The notes under the pieces: generated by a model
Seen by the model: the letters and a program-made list of their open reading frames with translations, nothing else
What the model was told of the DNA's origin: nothing
The model's database searches: none
Position numbers and translations under genes: made by a program
Part shown: piece after piece, positions 1 to 8,147 of the stretch
Layout: each line of letters opens with the position of its first letter
How positions within the stretch are numbered: the stretch's first letter is position 1
DNA from: Alphaproteobacteria bacterium
Lineage (GTDB): Bacteria; Pseudomonadota; Alphaproteobacteria; Micavibrionales; UBA2020
DNA length: 9,399 nucleotides
NCBI GenBank assembly: GCA_018971405.1
Contig: JAGXAX010000037.1
Location: forward strand, 1 to 9,399
Direction: 5' to 3'

Positions 1-414
1 GCCCCAGCCCTGCCTCTTCATCGCCGGCGCTGCGGCCTTGATGGTGTGGAAGGCGGAAGAGAGGTTGATGGCGATGATGTCGTCCCACTTTTCGTCTGAA
101 AATTCGTCGATCGGCTGCACGTTCTGGATGCCGGCGTTATTGACGAGGATATCCACCCCGCCGAACGTCTTTTCGGCCGCCGCCATCATGCCGCGGATCT
201 CTTCGGGTTTTTTCATGTCAGCGCCGGAATAGATCACCTCCACGCCGTGGCTCTCTTTTATTTCCGCCTGAAGCCGCCGGATCTCCGCCGCGTCGCGGAA
301 GCCGTTCATCACGAGATTACAGCCCTCCGCCCCGAAAGCCTCCAGAATGCCAAGCCCGATACCGCTGGTGGAGCCTGTGACAAGGGCTGTTTTTCCTTTG
401 AGATTTTTTTCCAT
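1..414 (-). CDS. bdhA: 3-hydroxybutyrate dehydrogenase (SDR family), N-terminal part, cut by window edge
   Basis: The first 138 codons of a classical short-chain dehydrogenase run off the left edge. Visible are the glycine-rich NAD-binding motif TGSTSGIG (residues 13-20), an NGF-RDAAEI stretch after the second beta strand (37-45), a GAD motif (64-66) where the adenine ring sits, NNAGIQ (92-97) and the catalytic-tetrad Asn in INLS (N117). The catalytic Ser-Tyr-Lys lies outside the window. The combination TGSTSGIGLGI, NGF, GAD and NNAGIQ is the pattern I know from bacterial D-3-hydroxybutyrate dehydrogenases, which oxidise 3-hydroxybutyrate to acetoacetate with NAD in polyhydroxybutyrate turnover. 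Another SDR substrate cannot be excluded without the C-terminal half. The ATG at 414-412 is chosen because the family motif starts 12 residues later; no strong ribosome binding site precedes it, and an ATG further upstream stops after eight codons. The gene is divergent from maeB. Confidence 0.83.
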   Translation of the reverse strand, partial: MEKNLKGKTALVTGSTSGIGLGILEAFGAEGCNLVMNGFRDAAEIRRLQAEIKESHGVEVIYSGADMKKPEEIRGMMAAAEKTFGGVDILVNNAGIQNVQPIDEFSDEKWDDIIAINLSSAFHTIKAAAPAMKRQGWG

Positions 415-449
415 AGATAAAGACTTACACTAGCAAATGGGAGGTTTTC

Positions 450-479
450 ATTTTATGCCGCCGTTATATGAATAGTCAA
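450..479 (-). promoter_or_regulatory. Putative sigma70-type promoter for the 3-hydroxybutyrate dehydrogenase gene
   Basis: Read on the minus strand, TTGACT (479-474) is followed after 18 bases by TAAAAT (455-450), or after 16 bases by CATAAA (457-452). This would start a transcript near 443 and leave a leader of about 30 bases before the ATG at 414. It is a match by eye to the -35/-10 consensus only. Confidence 0.42.
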
Positions 480-615
480 CGCAATTCTATATCGTGGGCG
501 AGGTCATTTACAGACTTTTTATTGCAAATAAAATAATATTTTTATAATTTTATATCTTGTTTCATCATATTTATGTCTTCCACAAGAAAAATCCCGAAAG
601 CCACAAGGCCAAAAA

Positions 616-646
616 TTACAAGTCTTTAGATGAAAAAGGGTATAGT
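616..646 (+). promoter_or_regulatory. Weak candidate promoter for maeB
   Basis: TATAGT at 641-646 is a good -10 element. The best -35 candidate is TTACAA at 616-621, with a long 19-bp spacer, so the -35 is poor and an activator may be needed. A start near 653 would give a leader of about 40 bases. Confidence 0.28.
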
Positions 647-694
647 CTGGCAGAAGGGGTGTTTTAGTCAGGTTCCGGCTTGCCGGGGAAGGCC

Positions 695-3049
<2,355 letters not shown>

Positions 3050-3062
3050 CCGGAACCGGATA

Positions 3063-3427
3063 ATGACCGAAGAAGACGGCAAAATCGACGACATCAGGGG
3101 AAACGGCGGCGACGACGGAAAAACCGGCAGCGACAATGCTTCCGCTGCACAGTAGATCGGCCTCTCCGCCGATTTCATCCGCGAAATCGCGGGCCTCATA
3201 GACGAGGACTACACCGACCGCGTGCAGGAGCTCAGCCGCGACATGCCCGCGCCCGACGCCGCGGAACTGATCGTCAAGCTCGCCACCGCGGGATTGTCAG
3301 GCACTCTCATCCCGCTCGCGCTGCACAAGACGGGCTTCGGCCCGCCAACTCGGCGACGGTCTTCCTCACCGCCGTCACGGGCATGGCAGGCTTCGTCGCC
3401 TTCCTCGGCCTCGCGGCTTGGCTGAAG
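3063..3427 (+). pseudogene. mgtE: Degraded magnesium transporter MgtE: N-terminal scrap fused to C-terminal membrane segments
   Basis: An ATG 13 bases after maeB opens an acidic 30-codon stretch ending in TAG (3153-3155). The same frame continues with DFIREIAGLIDEDYTDRVQE and then APDAAELIVKL, which resembles the MgtE N domain (helix, then an HPADLADLLE-like motif). Without a break it becomes AGLSGTLIPLALHKTGFGP, the penultimate membrane region of MgtE. Near 3341-3345 one base is missing: the frame beginning at 3344 then reads ANSATVFLTAVTG and GFVAFLGLAAWLK, matching the family's DPA-x-AS-x-VF-x-T-VTD and G-FF-x-FLGLA ending. The CBS domains and first membrane helices (roughly 300 or more residues) are absent. 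The original reading GGC CCG GCC would be restored by one G. Without the shift, the frame ends at TGA 3423-3425. I infer a once-intact mgtE in line with maeB, lost by internal deletion plus point decay. Identity rests on motifs read by eye. Confidence 0.72.
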
Positions 3428-3434
3428 TTCAGCC
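3420..3434. repeat. Perfect 15-bp palindrome over the typA stop codon
   Basis: GGCTGAA-G-TTCAGCC is a perfect inverted repeat with 7-bp arms, and 5-bp CGCGG/CCGCG arms flank it outside an internal loop (3412-3416 and 3440-3444). It contains the TGA of typA (3431-3429, minus) and a TGA that closes the frameshifted mgtE remnant (3423-3425, plus). It could end transcription from both sides, but no T-run follows on either strand. Confidence 0.45.
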
Positions 3435-5258
3435 GGCTTCCGCGACCTTTTCCGCTTTCTTGCGGGCATTGGGGTCGAGGATCGCCTTGCGCAGGCGGAG
3501 AGACTGCGGCGTGACTTCCACCAGTTCGTCGTCGTTGATATAGGTGATCGCCTGCTCCAGCGTCAGGAGGCGCGGCGGCGTGAGGCGCGTGGACTCGTCC
3601 GAGCCGGAGGCGCGGACGTTGGTCAGCTTCTTGCCTTTGAGGATGTTCACCGGAATGTCGTTGTCGCGGTTGTGCTCGCCGATGATCATGCCCTCGTAAA
3701 CCTTCGTGCCGGGCATGACCATGATCACCCCGCGCTCTTCGAGGTTGTAAAGGTCGTATTCCGTCGCCTCGCCGACGCCCATCGCCAGCATCACGCCGGT
3801 GCGGCGGCCGTCGATCGCGCCTTTGAACGGCGCATAGCCGTGGAAGAGGCGGTTGATGATCCCCGTGCCGCGCGTGTCGGTGAGGAACTCGCCGTGGTAG
3901 CCGATCAGGCCGCGCGTCGGGGCGACGAAGGTCATCTTTACTTTTCCCGCGCCCGAGGGCAGCATCGAGGTCATTTCGCCCTTCCGGAGGGCCATCTTCT
4001 GCACCACCTGGCCGGAATAGGCCTGATCGACGTCGACCACCACCTCTTCCATCGGCTCAAGGCGCTCGCCGGTTTTTCCGTCCGTCTTGTAAAGCACGCG
4101 CGGGCGGCCGATCAAAAGTTCGAAGCCTTCGCGGCGCATGGTCTCGATGAGGACGGACATTTGCAGCTCGCCGCGTCCGAACACTTCAAAAACGTCGGCC
4201 GTCAGGCCGTCTTTCACCTTCATGGCGACGTTGCTCTCCGCCTCGCGGAAGAGGCGCTCGCGGATCATGCGCGAGGTGACTTTCGTTCCCTCCTTACCGG
4301 CGAAGGGGCCGTTGTTGACCGCGAAGGACATGGAGATCGTCGGCGGGTCGATCGGCTGTGCGGGCAGGGCTTCCGTCACCGCGGGGTCGCAGATGGTGTT
4401 GGAAACCGTCGCCTCCGTCATGCCCGCGACGGAGACGATGTCGCCCGCCGAAGCTTCCTCCAGCGGCACGCGCTCGATGCCGCGGAAGGCGAGAATCTTG
4501 GTGATGCGGAAGTTTTCGACAAGGTTGTTTTCGAGATCCAGCGCCTTGACCGCCTGGTTGGTCTTGACCGTGCCGGACATGATGCGCCCCGTGACAAGGC
4601 GGCCGAGATAGGGATTGTTCTCGATCAGCGTCGCCAGCATGGCGAAGGGCTTGTCAGCCTCGGACTTGGGTGACGGCACGTAGGAGCAGATGAGGTCGAA
4701 CAGCGGCGCCATGTCCTTGCGCTCGCCGTCGAGCGTCGTGGAGGCCCAGCCCTGACGGCCGGACGCGTAAAGCACGGGGAAATCAAGCTGTTCGTCGGTC
4801 GCGTCGAGCGCGGCGAAAAGGTCGAACACCTCCTCGTGCACTTCGTCGGGGCGCGCGTCGGGGCGGTCTACCTTATTGATGACCACGATCGGCTTCAGGC
4901 CCATTTTCAGCGCCTTGCCGGAGACGAACTTGGTCTGCGGCAGCGGGCCTTCCGCCGCGTCGCAGAGGATCACCACGCCGTCCACCATCGACAAAATCCG
5001 CTCCACCTCGCCGCCGAAGTCGGCGTGGCCGGGCGTGTCGACGATGTTGATGCGCGTGTCCTTCCAGACGACCGAGGTCACCTTGGCGAGGATGGTGATG
5101 CCGCGCTCGCGCTCCAGATCGTTGCTGTCCATGACGCATTCCGCCACCTGCTGGTTGTCGCGGAACTGGCCGGACTGCTTCAGCAGAACGTCCACCAAAG
5201 TCGTCTTGCCATGGTCGACGTGGGCGATAATGGCGATATTTTTCAGCTTCTCGGTCAT
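3429..5258 (-). CDS. typA: Translational GTPase TypA/BipA
   Basis: A 609-aa ribosome-associated GTPase of the EF-G/LepA superfamily, the usual length for TypA. It helps 50S assembly and translation under stress or cold. The GTPase domain shows G1 AHVDHGKTT (12-20), switch I ERGITI (51-56), G3 DTPGHADFGGEVERIL (74-89), G4 NKVD (128-131) and G5 ASG (165-167). A domain-II beta barrel follows at about 200-290, then an EF-G domain III-like part, and then the GELQMSVLIETMRREGFEL stretch with RPRVLYK that leads into domain V. The C-terminal TypA-specific domain includes RGLIGYHGEFLTDTRGTG and YNLEERG. All key motifs are intact. The ATG at 5258-5256 is supported by AAGAGG a few bases upstream and by the family N-terminus. 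The gene is transcribed toward the maeB-mgtE remnant and ends 2 bases past the last recognisable MgtE codon. It is divergent from the polyamine cluster. Confidence 0.98.
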   Translation of the reverse strand: MTEKLKNIAIIAHVDHGKTTLVDVLLKQSGQFRDNQQVAECVMDSNDLERERGITILAKVTSVVWKDTRINIVDTPGHADFGGEVERILSMVDGVVILCDAAEGPLPQTKFVSGKALKMGLKPIVVINKVDRPDARPDEVHEEVFDLFAALDATDEQLDFPVLYASGRQGWASTTLDGERKDMAPLFDLICSYVPSPKSEADKPFAMLATLIENNPYLGRLVTGRIMSGTVKTNQAVKALDLENNLVENFRITKILAFRGIERVPLEEASAGDIVSVAGMTEATVSNTICDPAVTEALPAQPIDPPTISMSFAVNNGPFAGKEGTKVTSRMIRERLFREAESNVAMKVKDGLTADVFEVFGRGELQMSVLIETMRREGFELLIGRPRVLYKTDGKTGERLEPMEEVVVDVDQAYSGQVVQKMALRKGEMTSMLPSGAGKVKMTFVAPTRGLIGYHGEFLTDTRGTGIINRLFHGYAPFKGAIDGRRTGVMLAMGVGEATEYDLYNLEERGVIMVMPGTKVYEGMIIGEHNRDNDIPVNILKGKKLTNVRASGSDESTRLTPPRLLTLEQAITYINDDELVEVTPQSLRLRKAILDPNARKKAEKVAEAG

Positions 5259-5289
5259 TCCATCCTCTTTTGCGACGTTATATCTCTTT

Positions 5290-5308
5290 GAAAAAAATCA
5301 TTTTTTTC
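5290..5308. repeat. 19-bp A/T palindrome in the typA leader
   Basis: GAAAAAAATCATTTTTTTC is a perfect inverted repeat with 9-bp arms around a central C, 32 bases upstream of the typA start. In the typA transcript it could fold into a weak A-U hairpin next to the ribosome binding site; as DNA it could be an operator. No regulator can be named from it. Confidence 0.4.
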
Positions 5309-5394
5309 ACTTTTACAGCCGCATCGCGAAGATAATACACAATTTCAAAATTATGTATAGCAAAATCTCGCGGACGCCAGTCCAAAACAACACA

Positions 5395-5408
5395 GCAGGC
5401 AAGCCTGC
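5395..5408. repeat. Short inverted repeat GCAGGC-AA-GCCTGC
   Basis: Perfect 6-bp arms around AA. The arms share the GCAGGC/GCCTGC core with the second unit of the tandem hairpin pair 190 bases downstream, so they may belong to one family of dispersed palindromes. Confidence 0.4.
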
Positions 5409-5570
5409 GCGGGCAAAGCTTTTGTTAATCCTTGGCTGTTATTCTCAAGACGAGGGGGCACGCTTGCCAGCCGCTCCTCCGCCTTCACCGACGGACGCAA
5501 CGACGAGGGAAAACTTTCCGATGCAACGCCGCGCGACATGCCAGACAGAGGACAGCCGCCTGCTCCCGCA

Positions 5571-5618
5571 GCTTGTGGCACAAGTGTTTCCGCCGCCTGC
5601 GGCGCAGGCGTTTCTCCC
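5571..5618. repeat. Two tandem 24-bp hairpin units with compensatory differences
   Basis: Unit 1 begins GCTTGTGGCACAAGTGTTTC (5571-5590) and unit 2 begins GCCTGCGGCGCAGGCGTTTC (5595-5614), each followed by a 4-base linker (CGCC, TCCC). Each holds a 13-bp palindrome with 6-bp arms around one central G. Of five differences in the 20 aligned bases, four form two pairs that keep base pairing (T-A to C-G twice). This suggests selection on the fold, as in REP-like extragenic palindromes. Confidence 0.55.
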
Positions 5619-5654
5619 GCGCGCCAAAAATTTCCGCCGTGGCCCAAAGTTCGC

Positions 5655-5682
5655 TTTACAAGAAAAAGAATCGGCTTATAAA
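5655..5682 (+). promoter_or_regulatory. Putative sigma70-type promoter for the polyamine cluster
   Basis: TTTACA (5655-5660) and TATAAA (5677-5682) are separated by 16 bases, each one base from consensus. Transcription would start near 5689 and give a leader of about 70 bases before the first gene. The spacing of the next two genes suggests that they share this promoter. Confidence 0.5.
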
Positions 5683-5758
5683 GTGGAAAGAGACAACCCG
5701 AAGACGGAGCGATTCGTCAAGACGGGTACGTTGTTACTGTTTCTGGAGACTGCATGAA

Positions 5759-6943
5759 ATGGATAATTACGATACGCCGGACGAATTGGTGCGACAGCGC
5801 CGTCCCGATATTCCTGTAACCTGCTTCCGACCAGGAGCGCTCTCTGCCGCCGCCAGGTGGTTTACGCAGAATTTCCCGGGAAAAACACTCTACGCCGTCA
5901 AAGCCAACCCCGCGCCTTATGTGCTTGCGGGGCTTTTTAATGCGGGCGTCACGCATTTTGACGTCGCCTCCATGCCGGAGGTCGAACTGGTGAAGGGGCT
6001 GCTGCCGAAGGCGCATCTCTCCTTCATGCACCCCGTCAAGAGCCGTTCGGCCATCGAGCATTCCTATTTTGACCACGGCGTCCGCGATTTCGCCTTCGAC
6101 AGCCTCGAAGAGCTGGAGAAAATCGTTTCCTGCACGGGCAAAAGCAAGGATTTAACCCTTTTGCTGCGCCTCGCCGTGCCCAACACCGCTTCCGAGCTGC
6201 CGCTCTCCGGCAAGTTCGGCGTGCTGCCGGAAAAGGCCGCTGTCCTGCTCAAAGCCGGCCGCAAGGCGGCGAAACGCCTCGGCATCACCTTTCACGTCGG
6301 CTCGCAGACCATGGATCCGCAGGCCTACATCACCGCGCTCGCCCTCGTCGGCGAGATTTTGCAGTCCATTCCGCGCACCAAAGTTGATATCGTAGACGTC
6401 GGCGGCGGCTTCCCGTCACTCTATCCCGACATGACGCCGCCTGCGCTGGCCGACTACAAGGCCGCGATCGAACAGGGTTTCGACCGCCTGCCGCACGCGG
6501 GCCGCTATGAGTTCTGGTGCGAACCGGGCCGTGCGCTCGTCGCCGAGAGCTGCTCGGTCATCGTCAAGGTCGAGCTGCGCAAGAACGACGTCCTCTATAT
6601 AAATGACGGCACCTACGGCAGCCTGTTCGACGCCGGGCACCTCGGCTTCCGCTACCCCGTGCGCCTGATCCGCCCGACGCCGGGCGGCACGGACGCCGCG
6701 CTCAAGCCCTTCCGCTTCTACGGCCCGACTTGCGACAGCATCGACTACATGCCCGGCCCCTTCCTGCTGCCGGAAGACGTGCGCGAGGGAGACTATATCG
6801 AGATCGGCCAGCTCGGCGCCTACGGCAATACCATGCGCACCGGCTTCAACGGCTTCGACGCGACGGAAACCGTGAAAGTCGCCGCGCCGCCGCTGGGCTC
6901 GATGTACGAGTCCGAGGACGCGAAAGACCTGATCACAGCCTGA
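5759..6943 (+). CDS. Ornithine/arginine-decarboxylase-like PLP enzyme (fold type III, group IV decarboxylase)
   Basis: This 394-aa protein has the alanine-racemase-fold decarboxylase layout: a PLP barrel from about 35 to 260 and a C-terminal beta domain. Lys48 in YAVKANP is the PLP Schiff-base lysine; FHVGSQ (178-183, His179 stacks on PLP), DVGGGFP (213-219) and EPGR (255-258) hold the cofactor phosphate. From the second subunit come GPTCDSID (322-329, Cys325 and Asp326, catalytic and substrate-contacting) and Tyr355 in GAYG. These mark a basic amino-acid decarboxylase, most simply ornithine to putrescine. The specificity-helix region reads DGTYGSLFDAGH (283-294), with Asp291 near the place of the substrate-binding Asp of eukaryotic ornithine decarboxylase but in a segment shortened by about three residues, so arginine or lysine are open options. 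The ATG at 5759 follows GGAG (5745-5748). The frame is open 109 codons further upstream, but that stretch is Arg/Cys-rich and unlike any family. It is the first gene of a three-gene polyamine cluster. Confidence 0.87.
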   Translation: MDNYDTPDELVRQRRPDIPVTCFRPGALSAAARWFTQNFPGKTLYAVKANPAPYVLAGLFNAGVTHFDVASMPEVELVKGLLPKAHLSFMHPVKSRSAIEHSYFDHGVRDFAFDSLEELEKIVSCTGKSKDLTLLLRLAVPNTASELPLSGKFGVLPEKAAVLLKAGRKAAKRLGITFHVGSQTMDPQAYITALALVGEILQSIPRTKVDIVDVGGGFPSLYPDMTPPALADYKAAIEQGFDRLPHAGRYEFWCEPGRALVAESCSVIVKVELRKNDVLYINDGTYGSLFDAGHLGFRYPVRLIRPTPGGTDAALKPFRFYGPTCDSIDYMPGPFLLPEDVREGDYIEIGQLGAYGNTMRTGFNGFDATETVKVAAPPLGSMYESEDAKDLITA

Positions 6944-6974
6944 CACCCCTTTAAAAAAGAAAGAGAGACACACC

Positions 6975-8051
6975 ATGAAAAACCTGAAATCGGTGAAAAC
7001 CAAGCCGCACCCCAAAAGCAACCGCAAGGCCGACCTGCTCTCCACGCCGGTCGAGCATATCGACATCAAGTCCTTCGACGCCCGCCCGATCATCAAGGGC
7101 ATGGGCAAGATGTCCTTCACCTCGCGCGACCTCGCCCGCGCCGCGGAGATCTTCAACACCATGCTGCAGGACAAAAAGGCCACCTCCGTCCTCACCCTCG
7201 CGGGTTCGACCTCGGCGGGCGGCTGCATGGACCTTTACACCGAAATGGTCAAGAGCAACATGGTGGACGTGATCGTCTCGACCGGCGCCTCGATCGTCGA
7301 CATGGACTTCTTCGAAGCGCTCGGCTTCAAGCATTGGCAGGCCGACGGCGCGGTGGACGACCGTGATCTGCGCGACCTTTACATCGACCGCATCTACGAC
7401 ACCTATATCGACGAGGAAGACCTGCAGGAAGTGGACGGCACGATCTTCAAGATCGCTGAATCTCTGGAACGCCGCCCCTATTCGTCCCGCGAATTCATCT
7501 GGGAGATGGGCAAATGGCTCTCCAAAAACAGCAAAAAGAAAAACTCGCTGGTGCAGGCCGCCTACGAACACGGCGTGCCGATCTTCTGCCCCGCCTTCTC
7601 CGACAGCTCCGCCGGTTTCGGCCTCGTGCTGCACCAGAAGAAGAGCCTTGAAAAAGGCCTCAAGAACTACCTCTCCATCGACAGCGTCGCCGACTTCCGC
7701 GAACTGACCGACATCAAGATCGCCGCCGGAACGACCGGCCTTCTCATGATCGGCGGCGGCGTGCCGAAGAATTTCGTGCAGGACACCGTCGTCTGCGCGG
7801 AAATCCTCGGCCAGAAAGACGTCGAGATGCACAAATACGCGATCCAGGTCACGATCGCCGACGTGCGCGACGGCGCCTGCTCCTCCTCGACGCTGAAAGA
7901 AGCGTGCAGCTGGGGCAAGGTGGACGTCGCCATGGAACAGATGGTCTTCGCCGAAGCGGGCTCCGTCATTCCGCTGCTCGCCTCCGACGCCTACCATCGC
8001 GGCTACTGGAAGAAGCGCGCCCGCCGCAACTGGGCGAAGCTGTTCAAATAA
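6975..8051 (+). CDS. Deoxyhypusine-synthase-like enzyme, probable homospermidine (or bis-guanidino homospermidine) synthase
   Basis: This 358-aa protein covers the whole deoxyhypusine synthase fold. Bacteria lack eIF5A, so such homologues transfer an aminobutyl group between small amines; as I recall, some databases name this group 1,9-bis(guanidino)-5-aza-nonane synthase (from two agmatines) and others speY or homospermidine synthase. Visible are NMVDVIVSTGA (95-105), PAFSDSSAG (206-214, Asp210 and Ser212 at NAD-binding positions), GGGVPKNF (260-267) and EACSWGKVDV (309-318), where Glu309, Trp313 and the covalent-intermediate Lys315 are kept. By eye against the human enzyme, spermidine contacts Asp243, His288 and Asp316 become Phe215, Asn266 and Cys302, so the substrate probably differs. 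The first 20 residues are Lys-rich and probably flexible. The start ATG has only a purine-rich AAGAAAGAGAGA ahead of it. It lies 31 bases after the decarboxylase gene, so cotranscription is likely. Confidence 0.9.
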   Translation: MKNLKSVKTKPHPKSNRKADLLSTPVEHIDIKSFDARPIIKGMGKMSFTSRDLARAAEIFNTMLQDKKATSVLTLAGSTSAGGCMDLYTEMVKSNMVDVIVSTGASIVDMDFFEALGFKHWQADGAVDDRDLRDLYIDRIYDTYIDEEDLQEVDGTIFKIAESLERRPYSSREFIWEMGKWLSKNSKKKNSLVQAAYEHGVPIFCPAFSDSSAGFGLVLHQKKSLEKGLKNYLSIDSVADFRELTDIKIAAGTTGLLMIGGGVPKNFVQDTVVCAEILGQKDVEMHKYAIQVTIADVRDGACSSSTLKEACSWGKVDVAMEQMVFAEAGSVIPLLASDAYHRGYWKKRARRNWAKLFK

Positions 8052-8069
8052 GCCCCGCAGGCAATTTAA

Positions 8070-8129
8070 ACACGAAGGCGCGAAGAGACGAAGTTAAATT
8101 CCTTCTTCGTTCCCTCGTGTCTTCATGTT
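8070..8129. repeat. Inverted repeat built of 8-bp CGAAG units between the synthase and ureohydrolase genes
   Basis: The left arm is three 8-base units (ACGAAGGC, GCGAAGAG, ACGAAGTT, 8072-8095). The right arm is three inverted units (TTCTTCGT, TCCCTCGT, GTCTTCAT, 8103-8126), with a short AT spacer between. The arms can pair imperfectly into a long hairpin that fills most of the 96-base gap. It has no U-run, so it is more like a dispersed palindromic element or an mRNA processing or stability site than a terminator. Confidence 0.55.
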
Positions 8130-8147
8130 AAAAAATGGAGCAAAAAA

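Larger units (their letters stand above)
415..694. other. AT-rich divergent intergenic region between bdhA and maeB
   Basis: The 280-bp spacer is far more AT-rich than the genes around it, above all at about 505-570, where A and T runs dominate. It must carry the promoters of both divergent genes. No coding sequence, RNA gene or strong hairpin was seen. A short TTG-started extension of the maeB frame reaches into its right end but is not needed (see maeB). Confidence 0.6.
5259..5758. other. Divergent spacer between typA and the polyamine cluster
   Basis: These 500 bases hold no convincing gene. The left end (5259-5365) is AT-rich typA leader, with the A/T palindrome and possible -10-like TATTAT on the minus strand. 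The middle is GC-rich and palindromic: GCAGGC-AA-GCCTGC (5395-5408) and a tandem hairpin pair (5571-5618). The right end (5655-5758) has a good promoter and the leader of the decarboxylase gene. Open frames on both strands are Arg/Pro/Ala/Cys-rich, begin with weak starts and show no family motif, so I treat them as non-coding. A decayed gene or a genome-dispersed repeat is possible. Confidence 0.55.

Noticed and set aside
680..694. TTG-started extension of maeB by five codons
   Set aside because: The ATG at 695 has its own ribosome binding site (GGGGAAGG), and the family N-terminus fits; the extension would translate that site.
3063..3155. 30-residue acidic small protein directly after maeB
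   Set aside because: The frame continues past the TAG into sequence resembling the MgtE N domain, so it is better read as the start of a broken gene.
3672..4673. 333-codon plus-strand frame opposite typA
   Set aside because: It is a His/Ala/Asp-rich antisense shadow of typA with no domain motif.
5351..5647. 98-codon minus-strand frame in the typA/decarboxylase spacer
   Set aside because: It starts with TTG, has no evident ribosome binding site, and its Pro/Ala-rich N-terminal half is the translation of the palindromic repeats.
5432..5758. 109-codon upstream extension of the decarboxylase frame
   Set aside because: The stretch is Arg/Cys-rich and matches no family, and it overlaps the hairpin repeats and the promoter. 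The ATG at 5759 has a ribosome binding site and fits the family start.
6951..7997. 348-codon minus-strand frame opposite the deoxyhypusine-synthase-like gene
   Set aside because: It is an antisense shadow with Val/Gly/His-rich composition; the plus-strand gene has the catalytic motifs.
6975..8051. Reading the protein as a true deoxyhypusine synthase acting on eIF5A
   Set aside because: Bacteria do not have eIF5A, and the spermidine-contact residues differ; a small-molecule role fits the neighbours better.
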